Shown here in pieces: positions 7,939-18,287 of a DNA stretch of 64,000 nt; position 1 is the stretch's first letter; the number at the start of each line of letters is the position of its first letter. A program made the translations under genes and the position numbers. Where the stretch lies: NCBI GenBank assembly GCA_009829735.1, contig CM020620.1, positions 12,025,420 through 12,089,419 on the forward strand, read 5' to 3'. The DNA is from Pyropia yezoensis. Its lineage: Eukaryota > Rhodophyta > Bangiophyceae > Bangiales > Bangiaceae. The notes beneath the pieces were generated by a model. That model was given only the letters and a program-made list of their open reading frames with translations, did no database searches and was not told the origin of the DNA.

Positions 7939-10128
7939 TTACTCGTTTCCCGCCCTTGGTCGGGTGCTGTCCGCCGGGACATCCGGCTGAGGAGGTGCCT
8001 CCTCGACGGCCATTACTCCACCTGGTGCTGGCTGCCTACCCGGTGCGGGTCCGGGTGCTCTGGTGGGATACCCCCCGGTGGATGCCTTGCGTTGCGCCGC
8101 TTCCCGCCGAGACTCCTCGGGGATGAGTGGGCAGGAAGACACCCAGTGCTGGGGATCCCCACACAACATACATCCGGACGTACCGGTCCCCCCTTGAGTT
8201 CGCATCGGGGTAGCCCCGTAGCTGCGGTTGCCTCCCTCTGGCGCCCGAGTACCTGCTCCCTGGTAGGCCTTGGGTCCTTGGGTCAACCGGAACATGGACT
8301 CCCCCAACCGGTTGGGTCGGCCCGCAATCTGCGGAGGTGCCTCCGTGCGCACCGCCCATGTTGGCAAGGGTTGGTGAGGGTTACCCGTCACCGGGGAGTA
8401 CCCCGTAGTCCGTACGTACGGGACGCGACGTCCCGTGCCCTCGCTGACCTGGAACTGGGTCCCCGCCGGAGCGATGTACGCTACCGTACCTTGCTCATCA
8501 ATCACCGGCATAGCCGGTAACAGCAGGTGGCCCTGCTGGTCAACCAGTGGTTCCTCCTCGCCCGTGGGGGCGTAATCGGTAGCCTCCAGTACCGGTGCGG
8601 CCTTCGGTTCCATCTTGTCTTGCCTCGGTACCGGGGTAGGACTGGGCTTGCTCCCCTCACCCTTGGGCTTTGAGGCAAGAGCACACTCCGGGTGCAGCAC
8701 TCGGTAGGCGTCCCCTAGGGACTTGCACATGTGCATCAGTCGACTGAAGTTGGTCCGAGCCGTATTGGCTCCCCGTGCGGATATCCGTACGTAGTTGGGT
8801 ACTCCTGCGAACAGGATGGCCCGTAGTTCCCCTTCACCGAGGAGCTTCCCCAGCTCGTAGTCGAGCTCTTGGATCCGGCGTCCAAACATCTCCTCATCCT
8901 CCCAGCTCTGGGCGGTGGCAGTGCGCAGGGCCCGGTAGTGGTCCTCGCACTTGTCCTCACTGAGGTAACTGCTCAGCAGCTCCTTGAGAATCCCACGGTA
9001 ATCCATGGGGGTGCCTGCAACCCTCATTCCCGGCATCGGGGATGCCTGGCGACGGATGCCTCGCACCCGTTCATCAACAAAGAACGGGAGGATCTCCAGG
9101 GCCAGCCCCTCGCTAACGAGGGCCTCGTCCGCGGCTGCCTTGAAGCTAGTCAAGAAGCCGATGACTGCCAACGGGCGTCCGTTCGGCCCCCCGAACATAG
9201 GGACTCCCTTCTTAAGGGTCTGCATAGAGCGGATCGCCCGACGCGACGTATTACGCATCGATTCCGATACGGTGGTAGAGCGGTCCTCCAAACGATAACG
9301 TTCCGGAGTAAGAACCGACCGGAAGACCTCGTTGACGATCTCCGTGTCAGCGTCCTGGATATCCAGTCGCTTAGCCAGTTGATGAGCAAACTCATCGGAC
9401 TCCATCCGCTTCAGTAGGCTCGCAGTTACCTGCGCGGTCATAGCTTCCACCACTGAAGATGGTACTTCAGGCGTCGGCACCTCGGGAACCCGAGTTGCCT
9501 GGCCTCCTTCGTCGTGGGGATACTGTGAGAGGGTACCCCCTCCCCCAATAACCGACTCTCCACCGGCGTAAGTATCCGCCGGGTCGTGTCCGCGGAGTCC
9601 GCTTCGGGTGCTCCGAGCGTATCGCTCCGTGTGACTCCGTTCCAATTCTGCCGACGAGTCGGATCCATACCCCATTGTGTCCGGGGGCTGTCCGGGAGTT
9701 GCTGCGCCGGGGTCGACCCCGGTGGACTCCGAAAGTAGTCCGGCCGGTTCAAACCGTACCGGTGTGGGAGGAACACGACGGGGTCCCGTCGTGTGGCGTG
9801 TTGACATCAACACGGCCATTGCGTCCTCCGTCCGCTCTTGACGAGCGTCGAGTCCGGAAAACCGGGCCTCGATGCGGGCCAATGATGCCATCAGGGAATC
9901 CCCTGGTGAAGGAGGCGGCGGAGTGAGGTCGGTCGATGACAGTTGAGGCGGGCCCCCGCCTCCTGCCGTCCGAGCCGTGCCAAACGTCGATCCGGCACCG
10001 GAAAGCATTGGCGTCTCAATGTTGTCGATCGGGTTCCCGATCCCGGTTCCCGTAGTCCCCTCCGGAGTCGGCGTCGACGCCGATCCGTCATCTTGAACGT
10101 TCCCCGTCTCTTCGGTAGACATAGTCAC
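7939..10128 (-). CDS. Gag of the LTR element
   Basis: About 729 codons. A disordered Pro/Gly/Thr-rich N-terminus leads to a helical capsid-like middle (residues about 230-480), and a CCHC zinc knuckle lies near residue 653: CMLCGDPQHWVSSC, which fits C-x2-C-x4-H-x4-C. This order is typical of Ty3/gypsy Gag. The protein would package element RNA in the cytoplasm. The start at 10128 is the first ATG, about 200 bases after the primer-binding site. Confidence 0.85.
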   Translation of the reverse strand: MTMSTEETGNVQDDGSASTPTPEGTTGTGIGNPIDNIETPMLSGAGSTFGTARTAGGGGPPQLSSTDLTPPPPSPGDSLMASLARIEARFSGLDARQERTEDAMAVLMSTRHTTGPRRVPPTPVRFEPAGLLSESTGVDPGAATPGQPPDTMGYGSDSSAELERSHTERYARSTRSGLRGHDPADTYAGGESVIGGGGTLSQYPHDEGGQATRVPEVPTPEVPSSVVEAMTAQVTASLLKRMESDEFAHQLAKRLDIQDADTEIVNEVFRSVLTPERYRLEDRSTTVSESMRNTSRRAIRSMQTLKKGVPMFGGPNGRPLAVIGFLTSFKAAADEALVSEGLALEILPFFVDERVRGIRRQASPMPGMRVAGTPMDYRGILKELLSSYLSEDKCEDHYRALRTATAQSWEDEEMFGRRIQELDYELGKLLGEGELRAILFAGVPNYVRISARGANTARTNFSRLMHMCKSLGDAYRVLHPECALASKPKGEGSKPSPTPVPRQDKMEPKAAPVLEATDYAPTGEEEPLVDQQGHLLLPAMPVIDEQGTVAYIAPAGTQFQVSEGTGRRVPYVRTTGYSPVTGNPHQPLPTWAVRTEAPPQIAGRPNRLGESMFRLTQGPKAYQGAGTRAPEGGNRSYGATPMRTQGGTGTSGCMLCGDPQHWVSSCPLIPEESRREAAQRKASTGGYPTRAPGPAPGRQPAPGGVMAVEEAPPQPDVPADSTRPRAGNE

Positions 10129-10328
10129 AGTCAGTCAACCGACGTAACAATCACCACGAATAAGAGAGCGAGGGGGTAGATTGGGGAGAGTAACTGTAGA
10201 TCACAGTCAAAGGTAAAAACTCAACACAATCGATCAGGTCGCAACACCACGAGTACAAGAAAAGGACCGGATCCCTATCCGTGTGCTAGGGCCGAAGACG
10301 GCGTCACCACAAGGGTGACGGAAACCCG

Positions 10329-10346
10329 TCCCCTGCTGCTCCACCA
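10329..10346 (-). other. Primer-binding site of the LTR element
   Basis: On minus, one base after the 5' LTR, the sequence reads TGGTGGAGCAGCAGGGGA. It starts with TGG as expected for pairing with a tRNA CCA end. Which tRNA primes is not clear; it does not look like initiator methionine. Confidence 0.75.
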
Positions 10347-10347
10347 A

Positions 10348-10710
10348 TGTAGCACAATAGGAATCCGTCGCACGTCCACTCTCAGGGAACACTCACCAAG
10401 GGGGATCGGCATCAACGTCACCGGGAGGCCAAGGTTGCTGTCCTTGGAGCGCAAGCCACGGGACCAAGATGGGAGCCCAAATGGGAGGGGTTTGTTGTTC
10501 TGCCTTGGCCGGCGGTGGATTCGCCGCCGGCCCCCTCGTTATAAACCCTCGGAGACACTACTAACTACCCTCCACCCCAAGATGCAAGTCCCTCTGGTCA
10601 TACGTAACTTGTAGATACCGTGACCAGTACGGGCTCTCAAATTGAAAGCCAAGGATTAGAAGTAGCCCCCCTAACATTAGGGTCACAATACGGCCAACCA
10701 TATTGCTACA
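10348..10710 (-). repeat. 5' LTR of the retrotransposon (complete, 363 bp)
   Basis: The LTR is bounded by TGTAGCA and TGCTACA, a 7-bp perfect inverted pair with canonical TG...CA ends. It is near-identical to the left copy. The target-site duplication cannot be tested because the left flank is outside the window; the right flank starts GTCGC. Confidence 0.95.
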
Positions 10711-11892
10711 GTCGCTCTGAAGGCGCGGTGCGAAGGTCGACATCTGGCATTTCCCCGTCACCCGACTCTCGCAGGCCTCACGTGTCTGATCAAGGCCTAC
10801 AACTCCAGCATCGTGACGAGCGGAGACTACGCCGTCAAACATACGCTGACGGCAGAATATACCAACGGCCACGGCAACGCGGCGCGCCGTCGTAGCCTGA
10901 GGGCTTTCCTGTGCTCCTTCCGTAAGTCGTTCTTTCTCTAGATGAAGGGGAAGGCGGCCACGACGGGGGGCGGAGATGGAGCGCGAGGGAGCCGTGGTGT
11001 GCGTGCGGATTAAGTCTACGCGCCACTGAAGACGGCTGCGCCGCCATCAGGCGTTCTCCAGAGTGCACAGCCTCTTGCGACTGACTTTGAGTCAGAGGGC
11101 TTGAAGCAGGCACGGCTGGACCTCGCCCTTCGTCGCCACGTCGATAACGCGGCGCTAGAGCACCGCCGTCTCGACTTTGTGGAGATGGAGATGAAAAGCC
11201 GCCTGCGTCGCGGGGTCCCTGCGACGGCAGATGCTCCAGTTTCAAATCTCCCCCCTGGCCCTGCTGCCAGCCCCCCACCCCACCCTCTGCCTTCCGCTGC
11301 TCCTCGGGCGGTCCCCATGGCTGCCATTAAATCTCCTGTTGGTGGTCCCCTGCTCTCCGTGCTGCAGCAGATTGTTGCGCTGGCTCACAGTGAGCACTCC
11401 ACCCGCGGCTTATTCTCTGGTATGGCAGCGTTGGACGAGAACCTTAAGGTGACGCCGCGCAGCTCGCCCTTGGGTCGCAAGCTCTCCACCCTCAAGCACA
11501 ACCACCTCGTTTACCTGAGAATGCTGGACTTGGCCGTGGGCGTCCTCGACGAAACTCCAGTCACGATCCTGCAGCTGCCCAACGCGGCCTCTCCCGGGAC
11601 ACCGAACGTCTTCTGTCAGAAGCAGGTGTGGTGCCTGGGACGCGCCTTCGCACGTATTGGCCCGAGGGCCCGCAGAGCTGCACCTGTGTGTGGCACGAGG
11701 CACGCGGACGATGCTGTCAAAGCACCATTTGCTGGGGCTACCTGTTCAACTCTGCGGGACGCGCTTCAGAGTAATGACGTGGCTCGTCGGCGCGATGTGG
11801 CGATGGAACCAATGCAACGCCCGAAGCTGAAGAAGAAATTCGCGAGGTCGCGCCTTCATTGGTCCTCTGCATACGGCCGCATTGAAAAGTAA
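10711..11892 (+). pseudogene. 3' part of a spliced gene cut by the LTR element, unknown
   Basis: An open frame starts immediately at the right edge of the LTR and runs to a donor, CC then GTAAGT, at 10922. The acceptor TCAG at 11049-11050 keeps the frame, and the second exon continues to a stop at 11890-11892. The intron is 129 bases. The visible product is about 350 residues: a mixed, folded-looking start, a Pro-rich linker (around 11250-11310), a helical middle and a Lys/Arg-rich tail. I do not recognise it. The frame open right up to the LTR edge, plus in-phase splicing, suggests the retrotransposon landed in an exon. It could be a host gene or part of the older mobile ground to its right. 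Confidence 0.5.
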
Positions 11893-12738
11893 AAGTGGGG
11901 TGAGGAAGGGTACTCACCCGCCTATATCGTTGCGTACACCTCCCACTTGTGCCCCTCGTGGGAGGGACAGCGCCGGCCAGCCGAGGCCTCTGCCGCAAAA
12001 GTTCTCCTACCCACACGAATGATACAAGGCATCCCACCCCTGCGGACAAGAGCCCTCACGCCCCCAAACGCAGAACTTTGTATTCTATCACACTTCCCGA
12101 AAACGAGCACCTCCCTCAGACGTCACCGCACCCCCGAAAGACGACCGTCGCCGCCGCCGCTGCCCCCATGCCCACCACCCCAGCTCGGGAGTGCCAGAAT
12201 GCGCTGCCGTACAGCGGTCGTCCGTGCCGCCCGTGCCCCATCCGGCGTCTTTGTCGCCTCCACCCTCGGGACAGGCATCTGCTCCAGTGATTGAGCGCCG
12301 CCGCTGCCACTGGCAGCTGTGGAGGTGTGGGAGGACGTGATGTTCTGCCAGCATGGGTCGCTTTTGGACGTCCCGCCCAGAGTCACATGCGCCACGCGTG
12401 CCGTGATGACAACAGCCCGAGGGCCCCTGCTAGGCGAAGTTGTGCTGCTCGTTCGAGTTTGTTCCTTCTTTCAAACGGAACATTTGACATCTTACGGTAA
12501 TTGGCGAACACACGAGAAAATGCATTTTCACAAGTTTAGGTCTTGGGGGTGCAAAAAAAAAAGTCTTCTTTTTTTATTCAATATTCAGCGTGTACGGCAA
12601 ACGCATGACAGGCGCGCATTGGCATTGTGATGTTTTCACAGCTCTGTTTTGCTGCATATGTAGGTGGGGAGATCCGCTGCGCTGATCGGCTTTCTGGACG
12701 CTTACGAACGAGACCCAATCTGTTCGCACTCGTCCGCG
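11893..12738. other. Spacer without a supported gene
   Basis: GC is lower than in the 17-57 kb block. There are T-rich and A-rich runs near 12555-12590. TGCATATGTAG just before 12664 could be a splice acceptor for the next gene. I see no domain in either strand. Confidence 0.5.
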
Positions 12739-14166
12739 ATGGAGGGCGTTGGAGCAGCGGCAGATGCGGCGGCTGAAGGACTCGCCGCTGAAGGTGTCAT
12801 CGACAGCGACGATGAGGCTGATGAGGTGCAGAACTACGGACCTGGTGCACTCCCAATTGCCAAATTGCGCCCCGCCGGTGCTGTAGCGGTGGGCGAGCTG
12901 CAGTACGACTTGGAATGCTCCGCCAGGGTGGCCTGCCGGACATCCTCTGGAAACGTCGCATCCTTTGCCATGTCCGAGTCTTCTTGGTCCAGGAACGAGA
13001 AAGTGGCATCACGCTTCATTCGATTTTTGGCGGCGGCGTACGGGGTAGTGGCTGGGCCAGCCGGCCCCACGATTGAGCAGCAAGGGGAGCACTTGGCAAC
13101 TACTCTGGAAGCTACATTGCCGCACAGGATCCGGCGGTTTTTTGTGTTGATTCGTGAGGGTGAGCGGAAGCATCTGGTTGGAGGAAACAATGCCCCGCTG
13201 AAGACGGGTACGATCGACAACATGGCATCTTCCCCTGGGCACTTCTTCGCTATGGGCATCCACGACTTTCCTGTTCAATTTCCCTACGTACTCGGCTGTG
13301 CGAGCCGAGCTCAGGCGTATAATCTAATCCCCACGGCTGTGCGCGGTGCGCGCAAAACCGCCGCGGGGGAGACTCACACTCGGAACCCTTTGTTGGACTC
13401 GACGGTGGCGGACTGGCTGTCGGGGGCGGCTAAGCAGGCCACGCGCTTGGGACAAGCCGCCGCACAGACTCCGCCCGTCACGAGCGAGAACATGATTGCT
13501 GCCTGCGACGCGGCGACTACCTTCCTCGACGGCGCGGACGTCGACCATGTCGAATTGACAGTCCAGCAGGTGGAGCGTCTCACGCTGTTCACTGTCATGA
13601 TATTCTCATGGTGCACGATGCTGCGCCCGGACAACCTTCTTGGCCTTGCTGTTCGTGACGTTGTCTTTGCTCCTCTTCACGGAGCCAACTTTGCCTTCTT
13701 TCAGGAGCACGGACGTCCTCGGTGGGTCAAGGTGTCCTATACTCGGCTCAAGACGAACGTGACAGGCACTGCACCAGTGCCAGCGTACTACTTCTGGTCC
13801 TCGCTGGCTTCGACGGAGGAGATGCAGGCATCGCCTCAGTGCAAGGAATCCAGCCTGTGTGTCCGCTGCCCATGGCTGTGGTGCGATATGCCCTTCTGGG
13901 CTTGGACGTACACTCGGTTGCGTGTCGAGGACCCCGCGTTTGACATGGGCTCTAGGCTGCCTTTTTTACAACGCCGGTTGTTGGTGACGCTGATGGCGCA
14001 GGTGCCATTGGCACGCTGCCTATTTCTCAAGCCTGTTCGCAGCAGCGGCTCGACATTTTTTGCCATACACTTCGATCCTTCCTTAAGTGCACGCGGAGTC
14101 GGTGGCTTGTGTAAGTTCCGACGTGGAGCGACCGAGTTCTCGTTGAATCATACTGGTAGCGTCTAG
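12739..14166 (+). CDS. Tyrosine-recombinase-like protein (tentative)
   Basis: About 475 codons from the ATG at 12739; the frame is open upstream to 12664, where a possible splice acceptor lies. An acidic N-terminus is followed by a helical region. Near residue 295 comes FSWCTMLRPDNLLGL, which resembles the first catalytic-arginine box of tyrosine recombinases (usually hydrophobic-x-GLRxxELxxL), followed by a beta-rich stretch ending in a conserved-type lysine segment (TRLKTNVTG). The later His-x-x-Arg box and the tyrosine are not visible in this frame, so the protein is either cut short, continued in a further exon, or misassigned. A donor-like GTAAGT at 14111 supports a further exon. Crypton or DIRS-type elements are candidate homes; no reverse transcriptase is seen nearby, which favours Crypton. 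Confidence 0.35.
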   Translation: MEGVGAAADAAAEGLAAEGVIDSDDEADEVQNYGPGALPIAKLRPAGAVAVGELQYDLECSARVACRTSSGNVASFAMSESSWSRNEKVASRFIRFLAAAYGVVAGPAGPTIEQQGEHLATTLEATLPHRIRRFFVLIREGERKHLVGGNNAPLKTGTIDNMASSPGHFFAMGIHDFPVQFPYVLGCASRAQAYNLIPTAVRGARKTAAGETHTRNPLLDSTVADWLSGAAKQATRLGQAAAQTPPVTSENMIAACDAATTFLDGADVDHVELTVQQVERLTLFTVMIFSWCTMLRPDNLLGLAVRDVVFAPLHGANFAFFQEHGRPRWVKVSYTRLKTNVTGTAPVPAYYFWSSLASTEEMQASPQCKESSLCVRCPWLWCDMPFWAWTYTRLRVEDPAFDMGSRLPFLQRRLLVTLMAQVPLARCLFLKPVRSSGSTFFAIHFDPSLSARGVGGLCKFRRGATEFSLNHTGSV

Positions 14167-14241
14167 CTGGTCATGAGGATGGGCGTTTTGAGACCCAACT
14201 CAACTCGCTTTCTTTTTTTTGTTATGAACTTCCTGTGTAGG

Positions 14242-14487
14242 GGTACCATGCGCGCGCGTGTGCAGGACTGCTTTAGGGTCGACCGTCAAGACCTGATGGA
14301 GCGCCTTGACGGTCTGGTTGGAGATTTTATGTCTTGGTTCGAAGACCGTGTCATCGAGCTCCATGAGGAGAACTACGGCAACTTCTTCGGCGCCGGCTTT
14401 GGTGTCGAAGTTGCCGGGAAGCTGCTGGGCATGGTCGATGTTCTCTTGCGTACCCACGGAGGCATGCTGGACGGGGAGGCAGCATAG
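14242..14487 (+). CDS. Short helical frame after the recombinase-like gene
   Basis: About 81 codons follow a possible acceptor (TGTGTAG at 14234-14240). The product is acidic and helical, with a DFMSWFEDRVIELHEE segment. It may be a last exon of the upstream gene, but the splice phase from the donor at 14111 does not fit, so the link is open. No family is recognised. Confidence 0.3.
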   Translation, partial: GTMRARVQDCFRVDRQDLMERLDGLVGDFMSWFEDRVIELHEENYGNFFGAGFGVEVAGKLLGMVDVLLRTHGGMLDGEAA

Positions 14488-14505
14488 ATGACCTCGCAAT
14501 ACTTA

Positions 14506-15041
14506 GTTGGTGCAAGATGGCCATCTTTACTCCTCTTCCTCTCTGCGCTCATGAACCCTTCAGTTGAGGTTGCGCGGTTGTGACAGCTCGCCAGCCACGC
14601 GTTCGACACCTTCAAGTAGTCCCTCACACACGCCTCGTGAACCAGCCAGCTTCCTCGGCCGTCAAAGAGGAGGTCGATAACCACGACGCCGAGCCGCGCG
14701 TAGTTGAACACCGACTGGACGTTCTTGATGCGTCGGCCAGCAGTCGCGGCAGCCTGCTTAATATCTCTCGCCGTGCGCTTTGCGCCCGCAAACTGCGCCG
14801 TATACGACTCGAGGATCGGCCCGCAACGGCAGCCGTCGAACCCAGCGCAGGCAGCGCGCCCGGAACCCCGGTAGCTTGCTCCCTCTGCGGGAGCCCTCGG
14901 CATGCGGTTGGAGTACAGCTCCGGGCGGCGCACCCTGCCGTTCCCGTTCTCTTCGCCGTTCTCGAAGATGACGCGCTGTTGGGAAAAGAGCCGGCCAGTT
15001 ACCTTGCGGCACTTCAATGGGCTGGGAGCCGTTGATGGCAT
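14506..15041 (-). pseudogene. Degraded-looking minus-strand frame, unknown
   Basis: This minus-strand frame, open from 15041, has a basic N-terminus and a folded-looking core between about 14870 and 14510 that is rich in Val, Leu and Tyr. It overlaps the 3' end of the plus-strand frames if read on. No family is recognised. With the SAM-like frame just upstream on the same strand it may be what remains of one gene of an old mobile element. Confidence 0.25.
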
Positions 15042-15044
15042 GTC

Positions 15045-15383
15045 TCAATCGTCAGGTGCATCGGCGTAGGCGGGGTCGCCACCCTCCAGGCGATCACTCT
15101 CCAAGGAAGTACCCCCACGCAAGTCAACGCTTGGTCCAGTCGCACTTCCAGCCGCCGCCGGTGATGCAGGGGCGCTAGAGGATGGAGCAGAAGGCGACGG
15201 TGGTGGTCGGCCAAACGATGTGGTGGGGTCGGCAAGGAGTCGGCAGAAGCGGCGTGCCTGCACAGGCTTTAATCCCACCAGTGGAAGGTCGGACGCCGTG
15301 ACCAGCTGGAGGTCGTCGACGCATTCGACCCCCATCTTGTTGGCAAAGTCGGGCAAGAAGTTCACGAAGCGGTGCTCGCGCAT
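15045..15383 (-). pseudogene. SAM-like helical domain fragment
   Basis: About 112 codons. Residues about 6-50 (core VDDLQLVTASDLPLVGLK, then ARRFCRLLAD) match the pattern of sterile alpha motif domains: a short helix bundle with the DL..L...DL..LG signature and a closing amphipathic helix. A Ser/Pro/Ala-rich tail follows. The same frame is open upstream to 15581 except for one TGA just before the methionine, so the domain is probably the middle of a once longer protein. SAM domains mediate protein pairing; the partner is unknown. Confidence 0.35.
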
Positions 15384-16376
15384 TCACACCGTCAGCGCGT
15401 CCATGGCGATCACACCGGACGCTCCCGGCAGCAGCTGGACGGATTCGTACCTTCGCGGCTTCCCCCGCTCGTGGCCGCTGGGGTGCTCTCGTGGGTAGGT
15501 GCACACACGGAAGGGAGCCCCCCAATGGCACGCGGACGTCACCAGCCGCGCATGTTGAGACGCTCTCCACTTGAAAGCCATCCGTACTGGCGCCGCCAGC
15601 CTCTGCAGCCAAGCCTAGACGCCTCTGACTGGTACTCTAGTGCCATGGCGCCCGCCCGTGAGGAGCCTGCAAGGCCCACGGTACCAGGCGGCATCGAGAT
15701 AAAAGCCAGAGACCACGAGGAGAGGAAGGAAGCCCAGTGATGTCAAGACGAAGCGGCCCAGTTGGCACCGCGGTTGCCCGAGCGAGAAATGGACGGCGCA
15801 CGAAGCTACAACAACAGCCTTGACCCCAGCTTTGTCAGTGGTGGCCGATGTGCACCCTGCCCGCGCCTGTCGGCACCAAACAACGTATGAGGGGCCAGGA
15901 GGGGCTTCGCAGTGGAGCACCGGACGCCGCGCAAGCGACGAGCATAGGTCCACGTACCTGTCGGCACAGTCGCATAGAAGTGCGGGGCTGCCTGCAGGAA
16001 CAGCGAACGCTTGTCCAAACCGCGCCTGCTGGGACGAGGAAGACGACGGTGCGGGGCGCGCGTCGCATCACGGGGGCGATGCCAGGTCATTCGCAAGTCT
16101 CTGTCATTTGCTGTCAGCTGGCAGTCGGATCCCCGGACGGCGACTTTAGCTAGAACGCACGTTCTTCGAAGCAGGCTATCTCGGCTCGGGCGTGCTCAAG
16201 AAAAATGAGAATTCTATCGTCACGCGCCACACTTGCAAGCTCCAGAACAGAGAATTGATGCCGGTTCAAGCCGTTTTAACGTCCAATTACGTGCCACGTT
16301 GACATATTGTGAGTGGGATTCACGACGGTAGCTGGGATCCTTCGTCAGTATTCCTCACAGTTGTCAGGTCTGCTCA
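15384..16376. other. Region without a supported gene
   Basis: There are several short minus-strand frames of moderate quality (for example 15615..15953 and 15806..16096) but no domain and no consistent splice signals. It may be degraded mobile-element sequence continuous with 12.7-15.4 kb. Confidence 0.35.
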
Positions 16377-16709
16377 GGGCACAGCCACCAACGTGGGCTA
16401 TCAGCAGATTCACCACGATTGCTGATCGTATTTTTCGATACGTAAGTCGGACTTGTGGTTCGTGAAGTTTCTGGAAGCGTAACAGCCAATCAGAGCGCGT
16501 TCTCGCTGGCCTGGGATAGCTCGAGAGCTATCGCTCGACCAAAAGGCACTGCTTTGGCTCGGCGATAGCTCAGAGCTATCGTGGGTCAATTTCGTACAGG
16601 TCTCTGATTGGATGATCTCTGATTACATAGACCTGGCATTCTTCCATGTAACGTTACATACCGAATAGTATCGGCTTTCTTCCGATAGCCCACGTTGGTG
16701 GCTGTGCCC
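16377..16709. mobile_element. 333-bp foldback element with 26-bp perfect terminal inverted repeats
   Basis: The ends 16377..16402 and 16684..16709 are perfect inverted copies (GGGCACAGCCACC start). TCA at 16374-16376 and at 16710-16712 forms a 3-bp direct duplication. Inside, the two halves are roughly inverted copies of each other: CCAATCAGAG near 16492 answers CTCTGATTGG near 16604, and two hairpins of the form GATAGCTC-n-GAGCTATC lie at 16516..16533 and 16565..16581 around the centre. There is no coding capacity. A 3-bp duplication with a GGG end suggests a PIF/Harbinger-type MITE, which is an inference; the usual target there is TWA rather than TCA. Confidence 0.8.
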
Positions 16710-18287
16710 TCAGAAGACTATCTCGGCTATTGCTCGCTATCTTCAGTTTATGCATGGCTTGTTCATAGTTCCTGTGAGTAATACTCCAGAGCACGTTGCG
16801 TTCCAGTCCTGATGCCGCCCACGATGTAAAAAATCCTTCCTTTTTCCATCCATGACAGAGAGGCCACCGCAAAGCCCGGCGATGCTGAGCTGTGTGCAGG
16901 CATTCCACATGGCACGGGCTATTATATAGGTACATGCTAAGAGGGACGGGTGCAGCACGCCATGACTGTCGCGGACAGCTCCGACAGGCGCCATGCATGG
17001 GCTATCGTAAGCCGAAAAGGCCAGACTGTCTGTTGGAAGCGGCCCCCCTGCGAGATATGCTTCTCTTATCCGACGTGTGTCTCGTGGATCACCTTCGAAA
17101 GTCGACAGAGCCCGCAGCAGTTGTTGAGGTCTTGATCATAGTACGACACTCCTGTGTTCCCCGTATCATGCGGAGCGACGATACTAAAGCAGGACAGGCA
17201 ACGCCGCTACGCGTGAGCCGCGTACCATTGGTGTGGCTATGTAGTCCCGCGCAGGTCCGGCCCTCCAAGTCGCATTCGCAGAGTCGACAGCGGGCGGCGG
17301 CAATGGCGGCGGCGGCAACGGCGGCGGCTGCAGCAGCGGCGGTGGCGGCGGCGGCGGCAGTGGCGGCGGCGGCAGTGGCATCGGCGGCAGTGGTGGCGGC
17401 AGCAGAGGTGGCGGCGGCGGCGGCTGGCGCCCCCACCTCCGCCGCCCCCCCCACCAGTAGCGTACCCCCACCGCGCTCCGCGGGGCGGCCACGATGTACC
17501 GCCAACCCGCTCCCGCGGGCCCGCGGGGGCGGGCGGGGGCGGGCGGGTGGGCACAGAAGTGGACAGTACAGGTTCCCTTTGTGTACCGAACCGTACTGTA
17601 CCGACAGTGCAAACGCCCTGACCCTGTGCACATGTGGGGGCCGCGTTTTTGTTTTTTTGAAATTTCAAGTGGTCGGCAGCGGTGCAGCCGCTGCTTGCCC
17701 GCCGCCGTCGCTGCCGAGCCCCAGCCGCGCCCCATCGCCGCCGCGCACCCCGCCGCCGCCCCTCTGGTGGCCGGCCCGGCGCACCAACGCCGTCTGCCGC
17801 CCCGCCGCGGTCGCCGCCACCGCGGCGGCGGCGCACATCGGACGCGGGTCGGCATCCCCCCCCCCCCCCCCGTTTCACCCCGACTCCCCGCCCCAGACCA
17901 CCCTCTCCTCCCGTCCCCGGCCGTCTGTTGCGTGCGATCGGCGGCCACGTCCCCCTGTTGGCGGCCGTCGAGGCGCCGGGTCGGCCACGCCCCCCCCCGC
18001 AGTGGAAGAGCCCCCTCCGCACGCACCGCCCTCCCCCCTCCGCCCCCCCCCCCCCCCACACCTTTCTCTCTTCCACCCTCCACCCCCCCGTATCCATCCC
18101 CCTCCTCCCCTTCGCCGTGACCAATCCCATCTCCACTCTCCCCCCTCTCCACCCCCCCCACCCCCCCTCCCCCCCAACCCCGTGCGCTGGGCGGTCGTGG
18201 GCGCCCCCTCGGATATCGCCCCCTCCTTCCTTCCCGACCGGCCCACGCCGGCCCATCCTCCCAATCCCCTCCCCCTCCCCTTCCGCG
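16710..18287. other. Spacer and probable leader of the Ig-repeat gene
   Basis: A GGC-rich run at about 17290-17430 and long C tracts at 17850-18180 dominate. GTACTGTAC at 17593..17601 is one of the recurring palindromic motifs. Frames are open on both strands because of composition; none shows a domain. Confidence 0.4.

Larger units (their letters stand above)
1..10710 (-). mobile_element. Chromovirus-type Ty3/gypsy LTR retrotransposon
   Basis: Two near-identical LTRs enclose, on the minus strand, gag, then protease, reverse transcriptase, RNase H and integrase with a terminal chromodomain-like segment. That order defines Ty3/gypsy chromoviruses. About 32 bases of the left LTR lie outside the window. 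In the 331 shared bases I see one difference between the LTRs, so insertion is recent. A primer-binding site and a purine tract lie at the expected inner edges of the LTRs. Pol is not one open frame, and I estimate about one break; the rest looks whole. Unusual for the family, the span between integrase and the 3' LTR (about 3.4 kb) carries long frames on the opposite strand. The element sits inside a spliced gene that resumes at 10711. Confidence 0.93.
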
